Shown here: positions 1-11,615 of the stretch, one piece after another | Layout: each line of letters begins with the position of its first letter | Numbering within the stretch: the stretch's first letter is position 1 | NCBI RefSeq assembly: GCF_001611795.1 | Contig: NZ_CP015098.1 | Location: 62,001-126,000 of the forward strand | Length of the DNA stretch: 64,000 nucleotides | Direction of reading: 5' to 3' | Source: Streptomyces qaidamensis | GTDB taxonomy: Bacteria; Actinomycetota; Actinomycetes; Streptomycetales; Streptomycetaceae | Notes under the pieces: model-generated | What the model saw: the letters and a program-made list of their open reading frames with translations, nothing else | What the model was told of the DNA's origin: nothing | Database searches by the model: none | Translations under genes and position numbers: made by a program

Positions 1-112
1 TCTTCGTCTTCTTCACGGCGGCGTTGATGCCGCTGGCGAGGAGGTAGGCGCCGAAAGCCGGGTTGAACAGCGCCTGTGCCTCGGACGCGTGGTGGTGGGA
101 GTCCGTCGTCAC
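1..112 (-). CDS. ABC-3C middle-component-like protein (N-terminus only, runs off the left edge)
   Basis: A minus-strand reading frame starts with GTG at 112-110. This overlaps the stop codon of the upstream effector gene in a GTGA arrangement, so the two are translationally coupled. The 37 visible residues contain LFNPAFGAYLL, which resembles the NPAF-type start of the small middle component of ABC-three-component conflict systems. In that family the middle component links an ABC-type ATPase to a nuclease-like effector. The ATPase gene would be expected further left, outside the window. The assignment rests on this short motif and on the upstream neighbour, so it is an inference. Confidence 0.6.
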   Translation of the reverse strand, partial: MTTDSHHHASEAQALFNPAFGAYLLASGINAAVKKTK

Positions 113-1368
113 TGTTCCTGCGTTTCAGTGTGGCGCTTGCAGAGTTCGCTGTAGTCGGGGTGCCAGCCCACGGCCCGGTCCGCTTCGGCGGTGTCGGCCT
201 GGTCGGACAGGCCGTGCATGCTTCCCTTGCCGATCCACGGGGCGGTGACGCTGCCCGGGTTGAGTGGCGTGTCCGCGGCTCTGTCCATGGTGTCGTCCAG
301 GATGTCCTGGCCGACACTCTGGCGGTCCTCTTCGCTCATGTCGGCGCGGACGCGGCGGGTGCGGCGGCGGAAGGCGCTCTCCCATTCGTAGTGGAGCTCG
401 CCTTCGTATTCCTCGAGTCTTTCCGGGGTGATCTTGAAGGTTCGCAGCCACTCGGAGCGCTGTGCCCGTGCGTAGTGGTAGTCCCGCAGGTGCATGGCGA
501 CTTCGTCGTCGGGCAGCCCGATCCAGCGCATCTGGGTGACGACCAGACGGTCCGCGTAGCCGGCGATCTCTGCCTGGGTGAGGTTGCTCAGCGTCTCCGT
601 GATCGGGAGGCTCTTGCCGGCGTACCGGCCGAGGATCTCGTCCCGGCGGCACATGAGCTGCTCGGCCTTGACGGAGGGGAGCATGCGTTCTGGGTTCTTG
701 CGTTCCAGCAGCTTGACAGCCATTCCGTACCACCACCCTTTGATGTCGTCGAGGGCGGCCTGAGCGTGGTCGCTTGGCGTGATCCCCAGTTCTTTGGCCA
801 GACTAGAGTCGAGGTCTGACATCACGGGGGCGCCGTCGTTGATGGTGATGGCGCTGACGAGCTGATGGCGCTGAGCGGGTGTCAGTTTCATGAACAGGGC
901 GCGGTCCTTCGCCGTGCCGTCGGGCCCGTCCTCGTCCTGGGCCACTTCCTCCATCCGGGCCAGCGCGTTGCTCACGTCTCGGTCGGCTCCGGGGCGCAGT
1001 TGCTGCAGAAACGTGTTCGCGGGTGCGATCTGGGTCGAGACCAGGCGCAGAAGGGGCATCGACGTGCCTGAGGGGCCGGAGAGGTTCTTCAGGGCGTCGA
1101 TCCATGAGGCGAGGGAGCGCCAGAAGTCTTTGCCGGTCTCGCTCAGTGGGCCGGCTGCTTCGCGGTGTTTGGACTGCAGGAGCTCCAGCGGTGTGTTGTC
1201 CTGCGGGTTCAGGAACTCGATGTCGTCGAGGAGTTCCATGCGCACTTCGATGGTGGCCTCGTCCCAGCTGCGCCGGGCGAGCTCCAGCAGGGCCAGTTCG
1301 CACTGGTAGAGGTACCCGGTCATCTGCCCTGCCGCCGAGTGCGACCCTGCTTGCGCCACGTTCCCCAC
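109..1368 (-). CDS. ABC-3C system effector with restriction-endonuclease-like N-terminus
   Basis: This 419-residue protein is the probable effector of an ABC-three-component system. The N-terminal region (about residues 16-70) has the Cap4/restriction-endonuclease-like layout: GYLYQCELALLELARR, then acidic residues in LLDDIEFL (D48, D49, E51), then LLQSKHRE with the QxK pair Q65 and K67. Such domains cleave DNA in related antiphage systems. The remaining ~300 helical residues are the region that would contact the partner subunits. The called start is GTG at 1368 with a weak ribosome binding site. ATG at 1323 (MTGYLYQ) begins the conserved part and is an alternative. The stop overlaps the start of the middle component by GTGA. 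A frameshifted relative lies at 8935-9073. Confidence 0.7.
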   Translation of the reverse strand: MGNVAQAGSHSAAGQMTGYLYQCELALLELARRSWDEATIEVRMELLDDIEFLNPQDNTPLELLQSKHREAAGPLSETGKDFWRSLASWIDALKNLSGPSGTSMPLLRLVSTQIAPANTFLQQLRPGADRDVSNALARMEEVAQDEDGPDGTAKDRALFMKLTPAQRHQLVSAITINDGAPVMSDLDSSLAKELGITPSDHAQAALDDIKGWWYGMAVKLLERKNPERMLPSVKAEQLMCRRDEILGRYAGKSLPITETLSNLTQAEIAGYADRLVVTQMRWIGLPDDEVAMHLRDYHYARAQRSEWLRTFKITPERLEEYEGELHYEWESAFRRRTRRVRADMSEEDRQSVGQDILDDTMDRAADTPLNPGSVTAPWIGKGSMHGLSDQADTAEADRAVGWHPDYSELCKRHTETQEQ

Positions 1369-1712
1369 TACTGCTTGTGCCTGCCGAGCAGCGTCCCACC
1401 TCTGTGACTGGTCTACCGGGTGCAGGCGGCTTCTGGAACGCCGTCTTCCTTCCCGGGATCAGTCGCGCCACTCCCCCTGCGGGACAAAATAGCACCCACC
1501 ACACATGCCTCTGCATTTTCCGGAGAAGCCGCCGGCGCTCCTTGCCGGACACCGGCGGTCAGGCGTGCGGAGGGGGTTGGCGTGGCCGGTCTGGAGCAGG
1601 GCCTGGCTGGCTGCAGCTCGTGACGTGCGCCGGGCCTAACCCGTGGGCCGGCACCGGCGACTGTTTGCGGTCCCGGTTCCGAGCCAAACGCATGCCGGTG
1701 CCCTGGACATTG
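1369..1712. other. Intergenic stretch without a supported gene
   Basis: These 344 bases separate the conflict operon from the nucleotidase gene, both on the minus strand. The promoter of the ABC-3C operon should lie here. Reading frames on both strands look like overlap noise with no recognisable protein, and I see no strong hairpin. Confidence 0.4.
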
Positions 1713-2711
1713 TCAGGCCTTCGGCAGGCCCTCGACAACGCTCGGCTCGTTGATCTTCCCGAAGGGGACGTGAACGCTGGGGGTGGTCCGCGATGTGCTG
1801 GCCAGATGGCTTTCCTGGTCGTCGAAGAAGATGTGCGGCTTGAGAACCTTCATGATCTCTCCCTTGTCGATGCCGCCAAGGAAGAATGCATCGTTGACCG
1901 TCACTCCCCACTGCTTCAGGCTCATCACTGCCCGCTCGTGCGCGGGGGCGTTGCGTGCGGTGACGAGTGACACGTGGAGACGGATCCGGTAGCCGGCGCC
2001 CTTCTTCCGTTCCTCCTCCTCCCTTCGCTGGATACGGTTGATGCTGGCAAGAAATTCCTTCAGCGGTCCTGCATCGTGCGGAACCGCGGCGTTCAGTACT
2101 TCGTGGGCGCGGAACCCCTCGAGGCCTCCCGTCTGGTACACCTGCTCCGACGCGTCGGTGGCAAGGACGCCGTCGAAGTCGAAGGAAATCCGCAGGTCGC
2201 GATCGCTCAAGTCATCCTCGAAGGCCTCGCCCAGAACGTGTCCTGCCGGCAGTCCCTGTGAAACGGCCTCGCGCACGTCGCTGTCGTTCGCTGACAAGAA
2301 CAGCGACATGTTGAGGGCTGGCATGAATTTGTAGGGTGAGCGGCCTTGCATGAAGATGGCCCGGCTTATCGTCAGCCCATGGGCCTCTATCGACCGCATG
2401 ACGCGTAGCCCGGTATCGGGGTCGTTCCGAGACAGAACGATGACCTCGACCAGAGGGTCACCTTCCTCGCTCAGATCGTTCAGTGACAGCAGTCGGCGGA
2501 TGAACGGGAACGCAACCCCGGGGCGGAGCGGGTCGGCGAGATGCTCTTCCTGGTAGGCGCGGTAGCTCTCCTCGCCCTCGTCCCGGAAGACGGCGTCCGA
2601 CTCTGCGAGGTCGAACAGCGCGCTGGAGGCGATACCGATGACAAGCCGGTTCGCCAGTTCGTAGGCGGCCACAGCTCCCCCTTTATCAACCGTACTTACG
2701 CACTCAATCAT
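1713..2711 (-). CDS. 5'-nucleotidase (PF06189-like)
   Basis: This 332-residue protein matches the bacterial 5'-nucleotidase family related to cytosolic 5'-nucleotidase 1, which dephosphorylates nucleoside monophosphates. Recognisable segments are LVIGIASSALFDLAESD near the N-terminus, PGVAFPFIRRLLSLN, VIVLSRNDPDTGLRVMRSI, the HAD-type nucleophile motif ISFDFDGVLATD (DxD), and IFFDDQESH near the C-terminus. The frame stays open upstream for about 90 residues, but that extension is low-complexity. I chose ATG at 2711 (MIECVS), with a GACGAGG-like sequence just upstream. The gene lies alone between the ABC-3C and CHAT modules. A nucleotide-depletion role in defence is conceivable, but the sequence does not show it. 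Confidence 0.8.
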   Translation of the reverse strand: MIECVSTVDKGGAVAAYELANRLVIGIASSALFDLAESDAVFRDEGEESYRAYQEEHLADPLRPGVAFPFIRRLLSLNDLSEEGDPLVEVIVLSRNDPDTGLRVMRSIEAHGLTISRAIFMQGRSPYKFMPALNMSLFLSANDSDVREAVSQGLPAGHVLGEAFEDDLSDRDLRISFDFDGVLATDASEQVYQTGGLEGFRAHEVLNAAVPHDAGPLKEFLASINRIQRREEEERKKGAGYRIRLHVSLVTARNAPAHERAVMSLKQWGVTVNDAFFLGGIDKGEIMKVLKPHIFFDDQESHLASTSRTTPSVHVPFGKINEPSVVEGLPKA

Positions 2712-3065
2712 CACACCAGCCTCGTCGCCGGGCACGTCGCGCATGCCCGGGCAGGCCGGAAGCGCTGTTGGCCGGGATCTACCGAAGATGCAGCCAAGAG
2801 CCCGACCTCCATCCATCCCGGTGGAGGAGCTCCTCAGGTAGAGCCTCTTCGGCCCCAGCAGCGGGCCTCGCAGGTTGCGCTCACTCGACCTGGTGACACC
2901 GGCTGCGGCGTTACGCCGGTTCGGTGCAGACCATGACCGTGACGCACCTGCCCGACGGCCGGGCCCAGGCCGCACGGCCGCCAGCGGCACGGCTACCCGT
3001 CTCCCCCTCAGCGCAGCAGTCCGGCGTCGTGGCCTCGTGCGCAGCCATGATGAGAGCAGCGGCGG
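2712..3065. other. Intergenic stretch without a supported gene
   Basis: About 350 bases between the nucleotidase and the small cysteine protein. The long minus-strand extension of the nucleotidase frame covers it, but its composition is arginine- and proline-rich without family features. No RNA gene or clear terminator is visible. Confidence 0.35.
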
Positions 3066-3380
3066 TCACCAGTCGCTGGGCTGGGAGATGACGGTGGGGT
3101 TGGGTATTCCAGCGGGCTCAGGGGGCGGCAGTTTGCCCGTCCTTGTTGCACAGCGACGGCAGCACAGCAGTGGCAGGTCTTCGTATTCGTGATGGTCGAA
3201 GACTTCGCTGGGTTCGCAGTCAAGAAGCCTGCTGATCATGAATCTGGCGTCTTCGGGCGGGGCACCCAGCTCCATGAGAACGGCGGTCAGCCACTTTCCT
3301 CCTCCGCGGATGCAGAGGAGCGTGTCGGTGGGATCTCTACAGATGGTGCATGTTGGTTGCGGTTGCATGGTCAACCCCAT
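3066..3380 (-). CDS. Small cysteine-rich protein, possible zinc-binding
   Basis: A 104-residue protein of unknown family. It has two paired cysteine clusters, CTIC near the N-terminus and CCRRC towards the C-terminus, spaced as a possible zinc site, with a helical segment (LTAVLMELGAPPEDARFMISRLL) between them. ATG at 3380 and ATG at 3368 (MQPQPTC) are both possible starts and neither has a strong ribosome binding site. It lies 85 bases downstream of the TPR-CHAT gene on the same strand and may be co-transcribed with it. The frame continues further upstream, antisense-like, inside the CHAT gene; I discarded that part. Confidence 0.55.
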   Translation of the reverse strand: MGLTMQPQPTCTICRDPTDTLLCIRGGGKWLTAVLMELGAPPEDARFMISRLLDCEPSEVFDHHEYEDLPLLCCRRCATRTGKLPPPEPAGIPNPTVISQPSDW

Positions 3381-3465
3381 GAGCGCTTGTACTTGTTGAG
3401 TATCTGTTCTGCCTGACGTGTGCGCGTGGGCTTCCCTGGCCTGCGGTGATCGGCATGCAGCCCGG

Positions 3466-6914
<3,449 letters not shown>

Positions 6915-7274
6915 ATGACCGATCACCGCAAAGACACCGCATGGCTCTGCGAGCAGCTGCCCGGGCTGCGCAGTCTCGCCGTGAGGAAGGGCACCGTGCA
7001 GACCCAGCAGCAGCTGGAGGCGATCGTCGAGACGGCCCGCAGAGGCGGGGAGTTCAAGGAGCCCCTCGTGGACCTGGCACGGAGCCTGGGCGTCGGGGTC
7101 GACGACCTGATGTCATGGCGGGCGGACGGCATTCCTTGCACACCTCGGCCGCGTGTCCGGTACGTCTGCCCGGAAAGGCTCTGCGCCCGCGAGTGGTCAC
7201 CCGAGCCGAGCAAGAGGACTCCGTCCTGCGAGATCGCAAACCAGCAGCTTCGCGCCGAACGTGAACCGGAATAA
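6915..7274 (+). CDS. Small conflict-module protein with C-terminal zinc-ribbon-like motif
   Basis: A 119-residue protein. The N-terminal ~70 residues are helical (LPGLRSLAVRKGTVQTQQQLEAI). The C-terminus contains YVCPERLCAREW followed by PSCEI, the pattern of a short zinc ribbon seen in small Streptomyces proteins beside caspase, CHAT or vWA-MoxR modules. Only three cysteines are evident, so metal binding may be incomplete. ATG at 6915 is preferred over GTG at 6906 because a G-rich ribosome binding site precedes it. It ends 2 bases before the next gene, so the pair is an operon. The function is unknown; a sensor or adaptor role is inferred from context. Confidence 0.6.
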   Translation: MTDHRKDTAWLCEQLPGLRSLAVRKGTVQTQQQLEAIVETARRGGEFKEPLVDLARSLGVGVDDLMSWRADGIPCTPRPRVRYVCPERLCAREWSPEPSKRTPSCEIANQQLRAEREPE

Positions 7275-7276
7275 CC

Positions 7277-8104
7277 ATGCAGGAGTTCCTCAGCGAACTG
7301 GGCCGCAGGCTGGCCGAGAAATGGTTCTCTCTTCTCGTGCTGCCCGGTCTGCTGTTTCTCGCCTCCGCCGCGGTCGCTGTCATTGCCGGCCAGCAGCACT
7401 GGAACGACTGGTCGTATCTCATCCGGCGCAGCCGTGACTACGCCGCAGATCTCGACAAGCAGCCGGCGGTTACGCTCGTCCTGGCCGCGGTAGGGGTGTT
7501 GCTTGCCGCAGCGGTCGTCGGCCTGGCAGCCGGCGGTCTCGCAGGCATGGTGCAGCGTCTGTGGCTGGGAGACTGGCCCCGCCCCTTGCACCCATTGGCA
7601 ACGCGCCTCACCCATCGGCTGCAAGAGCGGTGGAAGAACTGCGATGCCGCCGCCCAGAACAGGATCTCGCTGGCCGAACCTGACCGGCCGACATGGATGG
7701 GAAACTCGATCGGGGCAGTCAGGACCCGGGTGGAGCTCGCCTACGACCTGCACCTCGCAGAGACCTGGCCCCGCCTGTGGCTGATCATGCCCGAGACATC
7801 CCGGAACGAAGTGGACCATGTCCGCTCCGAGTTCAACGACGCAGCGCGACTCGGTGCATGGGGACTGCTGTACTTCGCGCTCGGAGTCGTCTGGTGGCCT
7901 GCCTTCCTCATCGGGCTGGCCACTTGCCTAACGGGCTGGCGGCGCGGCCGGACCGCCATCGATGGCTTTTCAAAGCTGACGGAAGCAGCCGTCGACATCT
8001 ACGGCCCGCGCTTGGCGAGAACTCTGGGCTTCGGATCAGGCAATGTCCCGCTGGATCCGAAAACCGGCATGCTCATTACCCTCCTGGCACGCAAGAACAC
8101 GTAA
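7277..8104 (+). CDS. Polytopic membrane protein of the TPR-CHAT module
   Basis: A 275-residue integral membrane protein. Hydrophobic segments lie at about residues 18-38, 64-90 and 192-220, with a cytosolic-looking middle region containing RPTWMGNSIGAVRTRVE and ETWPRLWLIMPE. I recognise this as a conserved Streptomyces family that recurs beside predicted conflict genes; its biochemical role is not known to me. It follows the zinc-ribbon protein by 2 bases. By analogy with protease-activated membrane effectors, it could be the target or anchor of the divergent CHAT protease, but this is inference. Confidence 0.7.
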   Translation: MQEFLSELGRRLAEKWFSLLVLPGLLFLASAAVAVIAGQQHWNDWSYLIRRSRDYAADLDKQPAVTLVLAAVGVLLAAAVVGLAAGGLAGMVQRLWLGDWPRPLHPLATRLTHRLQERWKNCDAAAQNRISLAEPDRPTWMGNSIGAVRTRVELAYDLHLAETWPRLWLIMPETSRNEVDHVRSEFNDAARLGAWGLLYFALGVVWWPAFLIGLATCLTGWRRGRTAIDGFSKLTEAAVDIYGPRLARTLGFGSGNVPLDPKTGMLITLLARKNT

Positions 8105-8553
8105 ACACGTACTTGCGTGCCTCACCCGCCCCCACCTCTAGGAGCGCGCCCTACGGGAGAGCCGCATGCCACCTCGCCGCAGGACGCGGATCCGTCGTCC
8201 CGGATCTCCTCCCGGGCGATGCTCGACCAGCTCAAACTGCCGGTTTACCGGATCGGGACCCCCAGCAGGTCCCACCCTGCTTTTCCGGGGTCCGTGTGTC
8301 TTTCGTGTCCGCAGAGGCCGCGCCTGCCGTCCGTGCGGCCCGCTCGCCGGCAGGCGGGCCGCCGGCCTTTTCGCGCAGTTCCATTCCTCACCGTCGTACG
8401 CGCCGCGCCGGGAAACGTCCTTACCTCTCCGCCCGGTTCGCCGCTGACGAGGCCGCTCCGCTCCGGTCGCGGGCGGGAGCAGCCGCAACTGGCAGGGGTC
8501 CCGGAGCGCGTGCAGGCGTTGTCTGCGTCGGTGCCGGAGGGTGACCGGGCCGG
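8105..8553. other. Intergenic stretch without a supported gene
   Basis: About 450 bases of very GC-rich sequence after the membrane-protein gene. Overlapping frames exist on both strands but none shows a recognisable protein or convincing start. It probably marks an old deletion junction before the relics at 8.55-9.08 kb. Confidence 0.35.
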
Positions 8554-8796
8554 TCAGAACTCGGTGAAGGTCAGGGTCTGGGCGTCGAGGTCGAGGTGGC
8601 CGCCGCCGGGTTTGCGTAGCCGTCGCCAGGCCGCGTAGCCGGTCATGATGGTTTTCTCCCGGTCGGCGGTGCGCAGCACGCTGACTTCGAGGTGTGCGGT
8701 CATGTGGTCGATGGTGACGAGTAGTTCGTGGTCGACGTGGCGAAGATTTTGCAGGTCACGGCGCATCGGCTTGCCCTGGGTTTTGGGCTGCGCCAT
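8554..8796 (-). CDS. Hypothetical protein, probably a gene remnant
   Basis: An 80-residue frame starting at ATG 8796 (MAQPKTQGKPMRRDLQNL) and ending HLDLDAQTLTFTEF. It contains LLVTIDHMTAHLEVSVLRTADREKTIMTGYAAWRRLRKPGG, a balanced composition that looks coding. I do not recognise the family. It lies immediately downstream of a broken ABC-3C-like effector fragment and may be the surviving end of another decayed gene. Confidence 0.4.
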   Translation of the reverse strand: MAQPKTQGKPMRRDLQNLRHVDHELLVTIDHMTAHLEVSVLRTADREKTIMTGYAAWRRLRKPGGGHLDLDAQTLTFTEF

Positions 8797-8934
8797 GACC
8801 GGCTTCCGCATCGGACGGCGAGAGGCGTGGGTCGGCCGCTCAGAATGCAGAGCCGGGTCAGGGGCTGCCGTCGATGAGCCCCTACGGGTCCGAGAGCTCC
8901 GGCCGTGCGGCCGTAGCTGCCCTGTTGTGCCCCG

Positions 8935-9073
8935 ACGGGCGTCAGCAGGCGGACACTCTCGCGGTGTTTGGACTCCAGCAGTACCGACGGGTCGTCGCTG
9001 TCCTGGTAGAGGAACTCGATTCGTCAAGGACTTTCATGGGGGCTTCGACCGTGATGTCGTCCCAAGCTCGGGT
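8935..9073 (-). pseudogene. Frameshifted relic of an ABC-3C-type effector N-terminus
   Basis: Read on the minus strand, one frame gives RAWDDITVEAPMKVLDE. After a one-base shift another frame gives RIEFLYQDSDDPSVLLESKHRES. Joined, these align closely with residues 34-70 of the intact effector at 109-1368 (SWDEATIEVRMELLDDIEFL and then LELLQSKHREA), including the D...E/QxK endonuclease signature. Upstream is an in-frame stop and downstream the similarity ends, so only about 46 codons survive. It shows that a second ABC-3C locus once existed about 8 kb from the first. Confidence 0.65.
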
Positions 9074-9157
9074 CTAGGACCTTCCCGCGCACATGGGGCC
9101 GTCCTGCCTGGCAAGGTCCACTACCACCGCGCCGTCGCCCCGTCCCCACACTTGAGG

Positions 9158-10246
9158 TTACTCCGGTGGCTTGACCAGAATCAGATCGCCTGGGTCCACA
9201 CCATCTCGCGTCCGTAGGACCGGCAGTTCAGCGCCGTCGAGCGAGGCGGCAATCATAGAGACCTTGGCCTGTTCCACGGCAGTGGATACCGATTGCGCTG
9301 AAGCGATCGCGGAGTAGAAGCGGGCCGCGAATGTCACTGCTGAAGCATCGTTGATCTCATCTGACATTCCGATGACCGTAGGTGCCGTCTGGAGGAGATC
9401 GTCAGCTCCATCCAAACTCTCGCATGCGTTGAGCACTACGAGACGAGGGGGCTCATCCGTGGCGCCAAGCATGCGGGCGAGCAAGCCGAAGTCAAGTTCT
9501 GCGCCGGCATCAGTACCGGCGTCGTTCTCCATCAACAGGCCCCAGGACGAGGCATGGCCGGAGAAGTGCACGACGTGGGGGCGGTGGTTGTTCAGTCCTT
9601 CGAGGAGGTCCATGGCGGTCGCCGCGGGAAGGTGCTCGATGGTCACCAGGTCGCGGTATTTGGACTTGCGAAGCATGTCCTTGACCTGTCGAACCTCGTA
9701 GTCCACACGGAGCCATACGCCGTTTGTCTCGATCGAACCGTCAGGATGCTCGATCGTGGTCTCGACGGCTTCTGGGTTGGCAGTGAGGTACAGGACACGC
9801 AGCGGCTCCGGTTTCGGCAGCTGCACTGCGACGTACCTGATGTGGGCAGCTGGCTGGGACAAGCGGGCAACTTCCCGGGCGTGGTTCTTCTCCTTCCGCC
9901 GTCGGGTGTCGTCCTGCCGGTCCTGAGCCCGTTGTTCGATGCTCACCGCTGCCCTGAGGGACGCCTGTTTGCCCGCGATGGTCTTGGTATTGTTCGCCAT
10001 TTTGTCCTGGATGGCGGCGATCTTCTTCTGCGCGTCAGCGGCCTTCTTGGCTTCACGCTCTGCGCCGGACAATGCGAGACGGCGGCTGGATTCGCTGCGG
10101 CTCCGCGCCGCCTGCCCTCGCTTCCTCAGGGCCGCCGCACTGGCGTCGTTGGCCGTTTTCTGGGCTTTGGCCAGGTCGTTACTCAGGCCCGCATTCTTCT
10201 TTTCCAGCTGGGCGATCTCCGACCGGAGCGTGTCACTGCGCGCCAT
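9158..10246 (-). CDS. CHAT-domain protein with N-terminal coiled coil
   Basis: A 362-residue protein. Residues 1-130 are charged, alanine-rich heptad-like sequence (KKNAGLSNDLAKAQK, EREAKKAADAQKKIAAIQDK) predicted to form a coiled coil. Residues ~145-355 form a CHAT peptidase domain with HFSGHAS (catalytic His ~231) and VVLNACES (catalytic Cys ~275). ATG at 10246 is preceded by GGGAGGAAG at ideal spacing; an upstream in-frame start at 10309 lacks such a site. No obvious substrate gene is adjacent. It may act with a partner elsewhere or be the orphan of a broken module. Confidence 0.85.
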   Translation of the reverse strand: MARSDTLRSEIAQLEKKNAGLSNDLAKAQKTANDASAAALRKRGQAARSRSESSRRLALSGAEREAKKAADAQKKIAAIQDKMANNTKTIAGKQASLRAAVSIEQRAQDRQDDTRRRKEKNHAREVARLSQPAAHIRYVAVQLPKPEPLRVLYLTANPEAVETTIEHPDGSIETNGVWLRVDYEVRQVKDMLRKSKYRDLVTIEHLPAATAMDLLEGLNNHRPHVVHFSGHASSWGLLMENDAGTDAGAELDFGLLARMLGATDEPPRLVVLNACESLDGADDLLQTAPTVIGMSDEINDASAVTFAARFYSAIASAQSVSTAVEQAKVSMIAASLDGAELPVLRTRDGVDPGDLILVKPPE

Positions 10247-10533
10247 AGGACTTCCTCCCGTTCTCTTGCCACAGTCTTTCAGGCGGCACTGACAGTCAGT
10301 GCGCCGCACAGGGGGAGGCCGCTATCAACGCGAAGGCCAACAGGGACACAGCACCTTGTATTGTCCTGGTGCTCGTGCGGTGCAAGCACTTCCAGGCAGG
10401 CCGCGGCAGCGTAGCGGCCGACATGCCCGGGCTCCTCGCGGGCCGGCGTTCCGCTTGGGCCCCGTCGTTTCGGTCATGGTGGCGAACGGCTACTTCACGG
10501 GGCCGTGCGTCGAGGAGGAGAAGCGTGTGAACC
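10247..10533. other. Intergenic stretch upstream of the CHAT gene
   Basis: About 290 bases containing the presumed CHAT promoter. To the right, the sequence becomes the truncated TniB relic, so the left border of the old transposon piece lies around 10.53 kb. Nothing else is recognisable. Confidence 0.35.
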
Positions 10534-10860
10534 TTCGTCTACACCGGCATCGACGTCGCCGCCACACCCCTATTTAGCGGCATACGCGGCGCCCAACTCG
10601 CCGGCCGCGCCAGCCTCATCAACTGCGGCCCCCTCCCCGCCCGCCACGGAAACACCCGCCCCTTCACCGACATGGAAAACGCCCTCGACCTCACCCGGCA
10701 CACTCCCCCGCCACGCCTCCTACCTCCACCAGCGCACCGCCGGCCGCATCGGAAGCCTCATCCACCAAGCAGCCATCACCGCCATCCGCGACGGCACCGA
10801 ACGCATCACCAAAAAGGCGCTCGAAGCCATCCAGCTCGACCACCTCGCCGAAGCAGCCCC
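10534..10860 (+). pseudogene. TniB-type AAA transposition ATPase, C-terminal relic
   Basis: The first part (from 10534) reads FVYTGIDVAATPLFSGIRGAQLAGR and continues to ALDLTRHT. After a one-base shift near 10700 the sequence continues as RHASYLHQRTAGRIGSLIHQ and AAITAIRDGTERITKKAL. This is the C-terminal end of a TniB-like AAA ATPase, the target-selection partner of DDE transposases in Tn7/Tn5053-like elements. The ATP-binding half is missing, and so is the transposase. The fragment is followed by a small unknown gene, as is common for TniAB operons. Confidence 0.65.
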
Positions 10861-10897
10861 CGAACCCGCCAACCCGCCAGAACGGCATGATGCGGAC

Positions 10898-11527
10898 ATG
10901 AAGATGACCACCGAGACGCCAGGCGGCGACGAGTTCGCTGCCCTCTGCCGGCAGGCCTGGGACACCCTGATCCCCGCCCGCGCCGGCTACCTCGCCAACG
11001 TCTCACCCCACTACGACGAGGTCCTCCACGACGTCGCGCAGCGCACCGAGCATACCGGCGGCCTCGGCAAGACGGACATCGCAGCCCTCGTCGTCTGGAA
11101 ACGGCTCTCCGCGCAAACCCGCTGGGTGACAGACCTCATGTCCCAGCCCGACACCCACGTACGAGCCGTCACCGAACGGGCCGTCACCGCCGTCCGCGAC
11201 ACCACCCTCACCCGCAGCCAGGCCGCCCGCGCGGGGCGCGGCATCATCGCCGAACTGCCCGGCTTCCACACCGGCGACGCACTCGCCTCAGCCGTCCTCA
11301 CCGCAGCAGCACCACAGCGGATGGCCGTCTACGACCGCCGTGTCCAACACGCCCTGGATACCCTCGGCTTCACCCTCACCCGCGCACCGGGACGCTACGG
11401 CCGCTACATGCAACTCCTCGACGACCTCCTCAAGCATGGCGGAGCACGCGCCGACGGCTGGACCGCACGCGACATCGACGCCGCCCTGTACTGGACCGGC
11501 AGACCCGACCCGGCACCAAGTCGCTGA
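10898..11527 (+). CDS. Hypothetical protein, 209 residues, downstream of the TniB relic
   Basis: ATG at 10898 (MKMTTETPGGDEFAALC) begins a 209-residue mostly helical protein containing GLGKTDIAALVVWKRLSAQ and a C-terminal VYDRRVQHALDTLGF...GRYGRYMQLLDDL...GWTARDIDAALYW region. It resembles a Streptomyces conserved hypothetical family whose function I do not know. It is in the same frame as the TniB remnant upstream and appears to have belonged to the same operon. The TGA stop lies inside a sequence repeated at 15071-15101. Confidence 0.6.
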   Translation: MKMTTETPGGDEFAALCRQAWDTLIPARAGYLANVSPHYDEVLHDVAQRTEHTGGLGKTDIAALVVWKRLSAQTRWVTDLMSQPDTHVRAVTERAVTAVRDTTLTRSQAARAGRGIIAELPGFHTGDALASAVLTAAAPQRMAVYDRRVQHALDTLGFTLTRAPGRYGRYMQLLDDLLKHGGARADGWTARDIDAALYWTGRPDPAPSR

Positions 11528-11553
11528 CCAGCACAACTCGCACCGATCCTTTA
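11524..11553 (+). repeat. Imperfect direct repeat, left copy
   Basis: The sequence begins ctgaccagcac and later contains cgcaccga and tttag. It is repeated imperfectly (about 26 of 32 positions with one gap, by eye) at 15071-15101. The two copies bracket the 1,093-residue gene. They could be old transposon-end repeats or insertion scars. Confidence 0.35.
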
Positions 11554-11615
11554 GATGCCGGAAGCCCTCGGCACGGCAGGGCCGCTCTGCCGACCGCTCT
11601 GCCGGGTGGGTTGGT

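Noticed and set aside
1713..2990. Extended N-terminus of the 5'-nucleotidase from 2990
   Set aside because: The extra ~90 residues are arginine/proline-rich without conservation features; the family start fits ATG 2711.
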